Assembly (NCBI GenBank): GCA_964631725.1
Contig: CAZVYX010000001.1
Coordinates: forward strand, 124,001 to 188,000
Reading direction: 5' to 3'
Length of the DNA: 64,000 nt
Source of the DNA: GCA-2731375 sp964631725
GTDB taxonomy: Bacteria; Pseudomonadota; Alphaproteobacteria; GCA-2731375
The first letter of the stretch is position 1; each line of letters begins with the position of its first letter. The notes under the pieces are model-generated. The model saw only the letters and a program-made list of their open reading frames with translations. It did not search any database and was not told where the DNA came from. Shown piece by piece: positions 32,811 through 41,019 of the stretch. The position numbers were made by a program, and so were the translations under genes.

Positions 32811-35015
32811 TTATGCAGCTCGTACGGTTGTCAGGAACTTCTCCACTTCCTGCCGCAGGTCGCTGGATTGCCGGCTCAACTCGTGCGTGGCATCCAGCAC
32901 CTGGGAGGCGGCGGAGCCGGTCTCCTGGGCACCGCGGTTGACTTCCTCAATGTTGCTGTTGACCTCCTCGGTACCCTTGGCGGCCTCCTGCACATTGCGG
33001 CTGATTTCCTGGGTCGAGGCACCTTGCTCCTCCACCGCGGCCGAGATCGAATTGCCGATCTCGCTGATCTGGGCAATGGTATTCGAGATGCCCTCGATCG
33101 CCGTGACGGCGGAACCCGTGGCCGTTTGGATTTCGGAAATCTGTCCCGAAATCTCTTCCGTGGCCTTGGCCGTTTGAGAGGCCAGGTTCTTGACCTCGGA
33201 AGCGACCACCGCAAAGCCCTTGCCGGCATCACCGGCGCGGGCCGCCTCGATCGTCGCATTCAGAGCCAACAAGTTGGTCTGATTGGCGATGTCGTTGATC
33301 AGGTCGACAACATCACCGATCTTCTGCGAGGCTTCCACAAGGCCCTGAACCTGCTCCGTCGCGCGTTGGGATTCCTCGACCGCATTGTCGGAGATACCGG
33401 AGGAAGTGCTGACCTGGCGCGAGATTTCCTGCACCGAGGCTGACAACTCTTCCGTCGCGGTGGCCACCGATTGCACATTGGCGCTGGCCTGAACCGAGGC
33501 GGTCGTAACCGTCGCGGACCGATCGGAGGTCTGTTCGGCAATGCCGCGCATCTGTTCGGCCGAGCCGCTCATGGTATCGGCGGCGTTGCCGACCGACTGA
33601 ACGATGCCCATGACAGCGCTTTCGAAGTTGTCGGCGAGCTGGTTACGCTCATCCTTCAGCTTCTTCTCGTTGTCCAGGCGTTGCTGCTCCTGCTCGTCTT
33701 CCATGCGCTTGACGTTGATGGCATTGTCCTTGAAGACCTGGACAGTGCCGGCCATGTCGCCAATTTCGTCCTTGCGCTCGGTACCGGGCACCTCAACCTC
33801 ATGGTCGCCATCGGCCAGGCGCGTCATGGCCTGGGTCATGGCGGTGATGGGCTTGGCGATGCCGTTGCCGATCAGCCAGGCGAGAGTCGCGCCGGCCATA
33901 ATGGCGAACAGAACACACAGGGCGATCATCAGGAAGGTATTCGATACCGTCTCCTCATTGCCGCTCTGGCGTTGGTCCATCAGGGCCGTCTCCTCGGCGG
34001 CGAATTCACCCATCAGCTCGCGGAAGCGGTCGAAATACTTCTTGCCGCGGGCTTCGCCAATCAAATCGGCCATGTCGTCCATGGTCTTGGCATCGCCGAT
34101 CTTGCGGCGCAGGGCAATTGTCGGCTCGGTAACGTTCTTTTGCCATTCGGCTATGGTCTTTTTGGTTTCGGTCAGCAGTTTCACCTGCGCCGGGTTGTCG
34201 CTGACAGTTTTACTCAGGCTGTCGATGCGTGCGTAGAAGGCCTTTTCGCCGGCCTTGTATGGGTCCAGAAACTCTTCCTTGCCCGCCAACAGATAGCCGC
34301 GCATGCCGGTTTCCATATCGACCGCCGAGGCAACGATGGCGTTGGCACGGTCGATGACCTTGAAGGTATGGACGACCCAATGCTCGTTATCCGCCATTCT
34401 TTCAAGTTTGGCGATGTCAACCGAGCCGCCGGCCTTGACGGTTTTCTTGACCTCTTCGAAAACAGCGTCAAACTCGGCGTTGCGTTTTTCCAACAGCACC
34501 TGTTCCCGGCCGATGAAGGTTTTGATCTGGCCGCGGAACTTGTCGAAGTATTTCTTACCGCGGGCCTCGCCCACCAGCCTGGCCATGTCGTTCATGGTGT
34601 CGGAGTCGCCGATGTCCCGGCGTAGCTTAATTGTCGGCTCGGTGACTTCCTTCTGCCAATCGCGCAGAACCTTTTCCACTTCACCCAAACGGGCGACCTG
34701 GCCGGGATTGTCATTCACGGTTTCCTGCAACGCGGCGATGCCTTCATAGGTCGACGTCTCGCCGCCCTGGTAGGGCGCCAGGAAAGCGTCCTTGCCGGCC
34801 AACAGATAGCCGCGCATGCCGGTTTCCATATCCACGGCGGAGCTGACGATGGCGGCCGCCTTGCCGAGGACGACATGGGTGTGGTCGACCATCTTGTTGG
34901 TCGAGACGATGGAATTGATGCCAAACACCGCCACGCCGCCCAACAGGGCCAGCAGCAGCAGTGGGGAGCAAATTCCCAAAAGAATCTTTGGTTTGGTCTT
35001 GAGATTGGACAGCAT
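32811..35015 (-). CDS. Methyl-accepting chemotaxis protein with tandem duplicated CHASE3-like sensor
   Basis: The 734-residue receptor has a first membrane helix (residues about 10-33), two near-identical periplasmic modules starting VDMETGMRGYLLAGK (61-178 and 232-348), a second helix (about 361-383), a HAMP domain and the cytoplasmic signalling tip with EAARAGDAGKGFAVVASEV. Each module has the CHASE3-like E-x-G-x-R-G-Y-L motif. The doubling of the sensory module is unusual; neighbouring modules share long blocks such as VTEPTI-LRR-IGD and GEARGKKYFD. Two hairpins follow the stop. It probably senses an external ligand for taxis. Confidence 0.88.
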   Translation of the reverse strand: MLSNLKTKPKILLGICSPLLLLALLGGVAVFGINSIVSTNKMVDHTHVVLGKAAAIVSSAVDMETGMRGYLLAGKDAFLAPYQGGETSTYEGIAALQETVNDNPGQVARLGEVEKVLRDWQKEVTEPTIKLRRDIGDSDTMNDMARLVGEARGKKYFDKFRGQIKTFIGREQVLLEKRNAEFDAVFEEVKKTVKAGGSVDIAKLERMADNEHWVVHTFKVIDRANAIVASAVDMETGMRGYLLAGKEEFLDPYKAGEKAFYARIDSLSKTVSDNPAQVKLLTETKKTIAEWQKNVTEPTIALRRKIGDAKTMDDMADLIGEARGKKYFDRFRELMGEFAAEETALMDQRQSGNEETVSNTFLMIALCVLFAIMAGATLAWLIGNGIAKPITAMTQAMTRLADGDHEVEVPGTERKDEIGDMAGTVQVFKDNAINVKRMEDEQEQQRLDNEKKLKDERNQLADNFESAVMGIVQSVGNAADTMSGSAEQMRGIAEQTSDRSATVTTASVQASANVQSVATATEELSASVQEISRQVSTSSGISDNAVEESQRATEQVQGLVEASQKIGDVVDLINDIANQTNLLALNATIEAARAGDAGKGFAVVASEVKNLASQTAKATEEISGQISEIQTATGSAVTAIEGISNTIAQISEIGNSISAAVEEQGASTQEISRNVQEAAKGTEEVNSNIEEVNRGAQETGSAASQVLDATHELSRQSSDLRQEVEKFLTTVRAA

Positions 35016-35482
35016 GACTCATTCCCTCATTAATGTACGTCACAGCTACGAGTTGATAATCCCCAACTGGTGGAAAATTACCGCGATTGTTCTCTGAATC
35101 AAACAGCGCTTCATGGGTTCCCAGATCGTCTGATGATTCGAATGTCTGGTTGAATAGTCCGTCCTTAAATTCAACAAATGTAACAACATGATTAAATATC
35201 GGCCGATAACGTTTATAATTCGTGAATTATGCAAAAAATCTCCATAAGTGTGTTGCACATCAACTAATATATATTCGTTGGTGTGTATGTAATATTGAGA
35301 CTGATTATCATGATTGTTGAATTATCAATAAAAATACTTAATTATAAATCAGTTTTTTCTCGTTAGAGATGTGCTTCAATATAAGCAAAGATCTAACCCG
35401 AACCATCTAACAAGCACCGTGACAAATCCCTATAACGATGCTTTTGTGTTGCGGTTTCAGGAAACAGAAGGACTCAATCCCG
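35016..35482. promoter_or_regulatory. AT-rich divergent intergenic region
   Basis: About 470 bp between the chemoreceptor and tyrosine-phosphatase genes, far richer in A and T than the flanks. No ORF of note is seen. The region has several TATAAT-like stretches, such as TTTATAATTCG near 35212 and AATATATATTCG near 35266. It probably holds both promoters. The AT bias may mark a transferred or nucleoid-protein-bound segment. Confidence 0.4.
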
Positions 35483-36217
35483 ATGGACAGGCGTATCGAA
35501 CTCGAAGGCGTATCGAATTTTCGTGACCTCGGCGGCTATCGTACCGCGGCCGGCGATACCGTGAAATGGCGGACCATTTTCCGCTCCGATACCCTGGCGG
35601 CGCTGACCGACGATGATATGGAGGCGGTATGCGGGCTGGGCGTGAACACCGCCGTTGATCTGCGTTATGGTGATGAGCGGGCGGAGGAGCCGTCGCGTTT
35701 TCTCGGCCACGACAAGGTCGAGGTGTTGGAGTTGGGGTTGGATGAGCGGCCCAACGCATCGTTTCTCGATTCTTTCGAAACCTATCCCGACGCGGCGGAA
35801 ATGGCGCACACCTATCTGCGGGAGAATTACCGCAACTACCCGTTTCTCTATGCCAAGGGCTACGGCACGATGATGCGCCGCCTGGCGGTGGGTGACCGGG
35901 TTGTCGTGCATTGCACCGCCGGTAAGGACCGGGCCGGTACCGCCGCCGCCCTGACCCTGTCCGCCCTGGGCGTGCCCCGCGACACCGTGTTTGAGGATTA
36001 TCTGCTGACCAACCAATATTGGGACCGGGCCGGCCGGGAGCGTCCGGGCATGGACGCGGAAACCGTGGCCTCGATTTTTTCCGCCCGCGAGGAATACCTA
36101 CACGGCGCTTTCGCCGCGATCGAGGAACGCTGCGGCACGTTTGAGGCCTATCTACAAGATATCCTCGGCATCGACACGCCGACCCGCGATGCTCTGCACG
36201 CGGCCTGCCTGGATTGA
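35483..36217 (+). CDS. Tyrosine/serine protein phosphatase (Y_phosphatase3)
   Basis: From ATG 35483 (AGAAGGA site 10 nt upstream) the protein has 244 residues. It starts with IELEGVSNFRDLGGYRTAAG, typical of the family, and has the Cys-x5-Arg active site VVVHCTAGKDRAGTAAAL. The RSDTL segment also matches. Such enzymes act on phosphotyrosine or lipids. No signal peptide is seen. It is a single gene with an AT-rich region upstream. The in-frame start at 35438 adds 15 residues without homology. Confidence 0.83.
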   Translation: MDRRIELEGVSNFRDLGGYRTAAGDTVKWRTIFRSDTLAALTDDDMEAVCGLGVNTAVDLRYGDERAEEPSRFLGHDKVEVLELGLDERPNASFLDSFETYPDAAEMAHTYLRENYRNYPFLYAKGYGTMMRRLAVGDRVVVHCTAGKDRAGTAAALTLSALGVPRDTVFEDYLLTNQYWDRAGRERPGMDAETVASIFSAREEYLHGAFAAIEERCGTFEAYLQDILGIDTPTRDALHAACLD

Positions 36218-36311
36218 ACGTCGGCGGCGCCGGGCCGAATGCTGTTCTTCCCCCTCCGACTATGTAAAGCTGCTGCATAATCAATAAACTTGCCATCGGA
36301 GGAAGCGGCAT

Positions 36312-37478
36312 ATGGATTCGGATCTTACGGCGGACCAACTGGCGATCCGCGACGCCATTCAGAAACTTTGCGCTGATTTCGGCGACGAATACTGGCTCAA
36401 AATGGATAAGGAGGGCGGACCGGCCCAGGAGTTCATCGATGCCATCGCCGCCGGCGGCTGGCTTGGGATTGCCATGCCGGAGGAATACGGCGGTTCCGGC
36501 CAGGGCATGACGGAGGCGGCGGTGATGATGCAGACCGTGGCCGCGTCCGGCGGCGCCATCGCCGCCTGTTCCTCCATCCATTTGAACATATTCGGCCCCA
36601 ATCCGGTTGTCGTCTTCGGCACCGAGGAACAGAAGGCGCGCATGCTGCCGCCCTTGATCTCCGGCAAGGAAAGCACCTGTTTTGGCGTGACCGAGCCGAA
36701 TTCCGGCCTCGATACCTCCTCCATCGAAACCCGGGCCGAGCTGCAAGGGGACAAATACATCGTCAATGGCCGCAAGGTCTTCACCTCCAACGCCCAGAAC
36801 GCCGACAAGATCCTGCTCTTGACGCGGACAACGCCGAAGGACCAGGTCGCCAAGCCCACCGACGGCATGACCATCTTCTTTACGGATCTGAATCGCGAGC
36901 ATGTGGAAATCCGCGAAATCGAAAAGATGGGCCGCATGGCTGTCGATACCAATGCGCTGTTTATCGACAACATGCCGGTGCCGGTGGAGGACCGCATCGG
37001 CGAGGAGGGAAAGGGTTTCCAATACCTCCTGCACGGCCTCAATCCCGAGCGTATCATCGGCGGCGCCGTCGGCGTCGGGGTTGGCCGCAAGGCGCTGGAA
37101 CGGGCTGTTGACTACGCCAAGGAGCGGGAGGTGTTCGGCCGCCCGATCGGCATGAACCAGTCGATCCAGCACCCCCTGGCCGATGCCTGGGCGCAGTTGG
37201 AAGCCGCCAACCTGATGGCCTTCAAGGCGGCCCGGCTGTACGACAGCGGCCAGCCCTGCGGGGCGGAGGCCAACGCGGCGAAATACCTTGCCGCCGAGGC
37301 GGCTTTTGCGGCCTGTGAACGGGCGGTCATGACCCATGGCGGCATGGGCTATGCCAAGGAATTTCATGTGGAACGCTACATGCGGGAGATCTTCATCCTC
37401 CGCATCGCGCCGGTGAGCCGGGAGATGATCCTCAATTTCATTTCCGAACGTATCCTCGGCCTGCCCCGCTCTTATTGA
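36312..37478 (+). CDS. Acyl-CoA dehydrogenase, lacking the usual catalytic-Glu motif
   Basis: The 388-residue protein has FAD and CoA-binding blocks (CFGVTEPNSGLDTSS, YIVNGRKVFTSNAQN, GRMAVDTNALFID, MTHGGMGYAKEFHVERYMR). The C-terminal stretch usually reading IYEGTSEIQ is RIAPVSREMI, so the common catalytic Glu is not at that site; other family groups place it elsewhere. The start has a GGAGGA site. It is convergent with the B12 mutase subunit gene, which suggests a link to branched-chain or dicarboxylate CoA metabolism. Substrate is unknown. Confidence 0.83.
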   Translation: MDSDLTADQLAIRDAIQKLCADFGDEYWLKMDKEGGPAQEFIDAIAAGGWLGIAMPEEYGGSGQGMTEAAVMMQTVAASGGAIAACSSIHLNIFGPNPVVVFGTEEQKARMLPPLISGKESTCFGVTEPNSGLDTSSIETRAELQGDKYIVNGRKVFTSNAQNADKILLLTRTTPKDQVAKPTDGMTIFFTDLNREHVEIREIEKMGRMAVDTNALFIDNMPVPVEDRIGEEGKGFQYLLHGLNPERIIGGAVGVGVGRKALERAVDYAKEREVFGRPIGMNQSIQHPLADAWAQLEAANLMAFKAARLYDSGQPCGAEANAAKYLAAEAAFAACERAVMTHGGMGYAKEFHVERYMREIFILRIAPVSREMILNFISERILGLPRSY

Positions 37479-37522
37479 TACATTGCGGGAAACCTTTCGC
37501 CATCGCGCGGACGGGGCAGGTA

Positions 37523-37924
37523 TTACGCCACGTTTTCCAGAATGGTGTTAATCGTGCCGACGATTTTCTTGCTGCCGCTGCCCGGGCCGAAGACAGCCCT
37601 CACGCCGATTGCCGCCAATTTCGGGATATCTTCGGCTGGGATAATACCGCCGACAATCACCGGGATATCTTCGACACCTTCCTCTTTCATCAGCGCCAGG
37701 ACCCGGCTGCACAACTCGTAGTGCGCACCCGATAGCAGGCTTAGACCGATGACATCCACATCCTCTTCCAAGGCCGAGCGGACAATCATCTCGGGCGTTT
37801 GCCTGGTACCGGTATAGACCACTTCAAATCCGGCATCGATGAGCATTCGCGCAACGATTTTCGCCCCGGTTTCATGACCGTCAAGGCCGGGTTTTCCAAT
37901 TAGCACGCGGGCAATTTTGGCCAT
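37523..37924 (-). CDS. B12-binding subunit of acyl-CoA mutase
   Basis: The 133-residue protein has the base-off B12 motif GLDGHETGAKI (Asp-x-His-x2-Gly near residue 15) and the later VIGLSLLSGAHYELC and VIVGGIIPAEDIPKL blocks. Size and motif match the small subunit of split methylmalonyl-CoA, isobutyryl-CoA and hydroxyisobutyryl-CoA mutases. It follows the large subunit gene by 12 bp, so it pairs with that subunit. No MeaB-type chaperone gene is visible nearby. Confidence 0.85.
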   Translation of the reverse strand: MAKIARVLIGKPGLDGHETGAKIVARMLIDAGFEVVYTGTRQTPEMIVRSALEEDVDVIGLSLLSGAHYELCSRVLALMKEEGVEDIPVIVGGIIPAEDIPKLAAIGVRAVFGPGSGSKKIVGTINTILENVA

Positions 37925-37936
37925 CCTGCTGCTTCC

Positions 37937-39703
37937 TCAGACAACGTTTGGCGCTTGAAAGACGCCAAACACCTCTCGCAACTCATCAAAAATTTCGCCA
38001 ATCGTCGCCCGGGCGCGGACGGCTTCAAGGAAGCTGGGAACAATATTCTCCCGCTCACTCCTATGCTTTGCCTCGGCAACCCGGCGCACTTCGGCCAACG
38101 CCGCCGTCACGCGGTTTTGATCGCGGCTTGTCCGTGTTTCATTTAGACGATTGATTTGCCGCTGCTCGGCTTCCGGGTCGCCTTTGAAGATATCGATTGG
38201 GATTTCCGTTTCCCGGATGTGCTTGTTGACGCCAATGACGGTGCGCTCCCCCGTTTCGACTTCGCTGAACTGGCGATACATACCCTCGGACATTTCCTGC
38301 AAATAAAAACCGTTTTCAAGGGCCGCGGCCGCACCGCCCATGTCTTCGACCTGCCGGTACCATTCGTAGGCTTTCTCTTCGATCTGTGTTGTCAGACTTT
38401 CGACGAAGTAGCTGCCGCCCATGGGGTCGGCGGTTTGCCCGACATAGCACTCGTCATGCAGAATATTCTTGATCAACGTCGCAATTCGCGCGGATTCGAA
38501 GGTTGGCAAAGCCAGTGCTTCGTCATAGGCGGGAACAACAATATTGTCAGCCCCGCCCAGCAGCGCCGCCAACACGTGCATTGTTGTTCGCGTGATATTG
38601 TTCAGCGGTTCTTGCGCCGTCAACTTGTCCCCGGCGGTGTAAACCGTGGTTCTGAGCGCCAGTATTCGTGGATCATCCGTTTTTAGGCGTTCGCCGGCGA
38701 TCCTGGCCCAGAGGCGGCGCACGGCGCGAAACTTCGCCACCTCCTCGAACAGATCATTGTCGGAAGACATATGCAGGTGCAGGCGGGGGACGAAGTCCGC
38801 CGGGTCGACACCTTTGGCCTGGGCCGCGTCGATATAACAAAGCAAATTGGCGATACCGAACCCGACTTCTTGCGAGGCGCTAATGCCGCCCCACCGCATC
38901 GTCGTCGTGCAATTGTATTGCGGCGCCCAATTCGGCAGTTTCTTACAGATATACTCCGTCACATCGGATGAAATATCGATGGCCACCGATGGCGGGAAGA
39001 TATAGGTGCCGCGCCCGGTGTATTCCTTGATCGGATCGTTCTGAATTTGGAACCGCATGTCCTTGGGATCATGCCCCCTGGCTTCCGCCAAGGCATGGAA
39101 CATCGCCAATATCCAGGGAGAATTGCAATTGCCGACCGTGGCGAGATGCATGTCATCCAACGGGATGGTCTCAAGGGCCCGGTCCAGGTCATCGCAGGTG
39201 TCCAACGCCAGACCAACCTTGCCGACCTCACCGGCAGCCAGCGGCGCATCGGAATCGAGGCCGATTTGTGTCGGCAGGTCCATGGCCAGGGTAAGCTCGC
39301 GCGCACCGGATGCATAAAGATCCTTATAGCGTTCGCTGGCGCTTTCACCGGAACCGTAACCGGCATAGTAATTGAGAGGCCATTCGTGGGCCCGGAAACC
39401 CAACGGGTCGCGGCCGCGGGTGTAGGGCATCTGTCCCGGAAGGCCGATGTCCGTGATCGGATCGATCTCGGCGGTGTCGAGCGGGGTGTAAACGCGCTTC
39501 ACGACGAAATCGCCGCTGCCGGTACGAAATTCTTCCTTTGTTTCCTTAACCTCAGCGCCGGTGAAAGTCTTGAACTGCGCCTTGATCCCGCCGCCCAGGC
39601 GGTCCTTGACCGTGTTCTTCTCCATATGCTGGAGCTCGTCGCGAAACTCCGCCAGAAATTCGGAACTGTATGCAGGTTTCGGTTCCTTGCGGTCTACCGA
39701 CAT
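37937..39703 (-). CDS. Coenzyme B12-dependent acyl-CoA mutase, large subunit, non-canonical active site
   Basis: The 588-residue TIM-barrel subunit has the mutase blocks NYYAGYGSGES, MDLPTQIGLDSD, QNDPIKEYTGRGTYIFPP, TAQEPLNNITRTT and GSYFVESLT. By spacing, Tyr113 and Arg231 match Tyr89 and Arg207 of methylmalonyl-CoA mutase (118 apart), while the position of His244 (37 later) is Thr268. Thus the carboxylate-binding pair of methylmalonyl-CoA mutase is kept but the conserved His is lost. The substrate may be a succinyl- or malonyl-type CoA ester with a different ring or chain. It lies between a class III CoA-transferase and the B12 subunit. Confidence 0.82.
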   Translation of the reverse strand: MSVDRKEPKPAYSSEFLAEFRDELQHMEKNTVKDRLGGGIKAQFKTFTGAEVKETKEEFRTGSGDFVVKRVYTPLDTAEIDPITDIGLPGQMPYTRGRDPLGFRAHEWPLNYYAGYGSGESASERYKDLYASGARELTLAMDLPTQIGLDSDAPLAAGEVGKVGLALDTCDDLDRALETIPLDDMHLATVGNCNSPWILAMFHALAEARGHDPKDMRFQIQNDPIKEYTGRGTYIFPPSVAIDISSDVTEYICKKLPNWAPQYNCTTTMRWGGISASQEVGFGIANLLCYIDAAQAKGVDPADFVPRLHLHMSSDNDLFEEVAKFRAVRRLWARIAGERLKTDDPRILALRTTVYTAGDKLTAQEPLNNITRTTMHVLAALLGGADNIVVPAYDEALALPTFESARIATLIKNILHDECYVGQTADPMGGSYFVESLTTQIEEKAYEWYRQVEDMGGAAAALENGFYLQEMSEGMYRQFSEVETGERTVIGVNKHIRETEIPIDIFKGDPEAEQRQINRLNETRTSRDQNRVTAALAEVRRVAEAKHRSERENIVPSFLEAVRARATIGEIFDELREVFGVFQAPNVV

Positions 39704-39782
39704 GTCAAATCCCTTTCATCGTCAAAATTCACCCGTGATCATGCAAGCTGCGAATTCCACCTCGATAGGCAACGCAACGGAA

Positions 39783-40991
39783 CTAGCCAAGAACGCCATC
39801 AGCACGAATGGCGTCGATTTCCGTTGCGCTGTAGCCGAGTTCGCCCAGCACCTCCTCGTTATGTTCGCCCAACAGTGGCGCCGGCCGGTCGGTCTTCGGG
39901 CCATCCCGATCGGTGACAAAGGCGGCCCCGACCAGGCGGTGTTGCCCAGGCCCGCCGCCAGGTGCGGCCACGGTATGGATGATTTCGCGATGTTCCAATT
40001 GTGGATCCGCCAAAACGGAGGGTATGTCGCGGATCGCCGCCACGGGGATGTGTTCGGCGCCGAGCTTTTCCAGCCAACTGGCCGTGGTATCGGTCTTCAG
40101 GGCATCGACCATTTTTTGCCAAACCGCGTCGTGGTGTTGGCGCCGGCCTTCATTGTCCGCAGTCGCGGGGTCATCAAGCACTGCCTGGCAGCCGATCACC
40201 CGCAGTGCGATTTGGGCATTGGTCTCCGTCAGGGCGGTGATCTGGATATAGCCGTCGGCGGTCGGATAGACCGATTGGGTCGGCAGCTCCACGGGCGAAT
40301 TATTGCCGTCCAGGCCGCCGACATGACCGCTGACCATATTCTGGGCGTATTGGCATTGCATCAACGTCATCGCGGTGTCCAGCATGGAAACGTCCACATA
40401 CTGCCCTTCGCCCGTGGCCAGCTTGCGGTACAACGCACTGGACATCGCGAATGCGGTGGTAATCGCGGTCGGTACATCGACGGATTGAAAGCCGGTTCGC
40501 GTCGGCCCGGTGGCTTCGTGGCCGTTCAATGACATCATGCCCGACGCCGCCTGAATGGCGCCGTCATAGGCGCCGGCCCCGCGCATCGGCCCCTGTTGGC
40601 CGTAGCCGGTGACCGAACAGTAAACAATATTGGGATTGATCTTCTTCACATCTTCATAACCATAGCCCAGGCGCTCGATGGCGCCGGCCTTGAAATTCTC
40701 CATGACCGCATCGGCGTCGCGGAGCAGACGGTTGATGATTTCCCTGGACTTCGGATGTTTCAAATCAAGCGCGATGGAGCGCTTGCCGACGTTTGATGTC
40801 ATGAAGGACGGCGACATACCATAGGGTTCCGATTCCTCGGTCCGCAACATCTCGCGCAGTTGGTCGCCCTTGCCCGGCGCCTCGATCTTGATGACATCGG
40901 CGCCCAGCATGGCCAATAGCTGCGAGGCGTATGGCCCCGCCAGAACCTGCGTGAAATCAATAATCCTCAGGCCGGAAAACGCTAACGCCAT
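39783..40991 (-). CDS. Class III CoA-transferase (CaiB/BaiF family)
   Basis: The 402-residue protein has the family blocks FSGLRIIDFTQVLAGPYASQ, LLAMLGADVIKIEAPGKGD, NVGKRSIALDLKHPKSREI, YCSVTGYGQQGPM and YDGAIQAASGMMS, with a catalytic Asp expected in the DFTQVLAGP to LDLKH region. Such enzymes move CoA between organic acids. It sits 79 bp upstream of the mutase large subunit and 28 bp after the regulator gene, with AGAGGAAC before the start. In the operon it may activate the acid that the mutase rearranges. Confidence 0.83.
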   Translation of the reverse strand: MALAFSGLRIIDFTQVLAGPYASQLLAMLGADVIKIEAPGKGDQLREMLRTEESEPYGMSPSFMTSNVGKRSIALDLKHPKSREIINRLLRDADAVMENFKAGAIERLGYGYEDVKKINPNIVYCSVTGYGQQGPMRGAGAYDGAIQAASGMMSLNGHEATGPTRTGFQSVDVPTAITTAFAMSSALYRKLATGEGQYVDVSMLDTAMTLMQCQYAQNMVSGHVGGLDGNNSPVELPTQSVYPTADGYIQITALTETNAQIALRVIGCQAVLDDPATADNEGRRQHHDAVWQKMVDALKTDTTASWLEKLGAEHIPVAAIRDIPSVLADPQLEHREIIHTVAAPGGGPGQHRLVGAAFVTDRDGPKTDRPAPLLGEHNEEVLGELGYSATEIDAIRADGVLG

Positions 40992-41019
40992 GGTTTCGTT
41001 CCTCTTATCTCCGGGGCCG

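Noticed and set aside
35195..35210. GCCGATAA near 35201 as a flagellar sigma-28 promoter for the chemoreceptor
   Set aside because: It points away from the chemoreceptor gene and lacks a TAAA box at the right spacing on either strand.
35457..37367. 636-codon minus-strand frame opposite the phosphatase and dehydrogenase
   Set aside because: An antisense shadow of two well-supported plus-strand genes in GC-rich DNA; no domain is seen in it.
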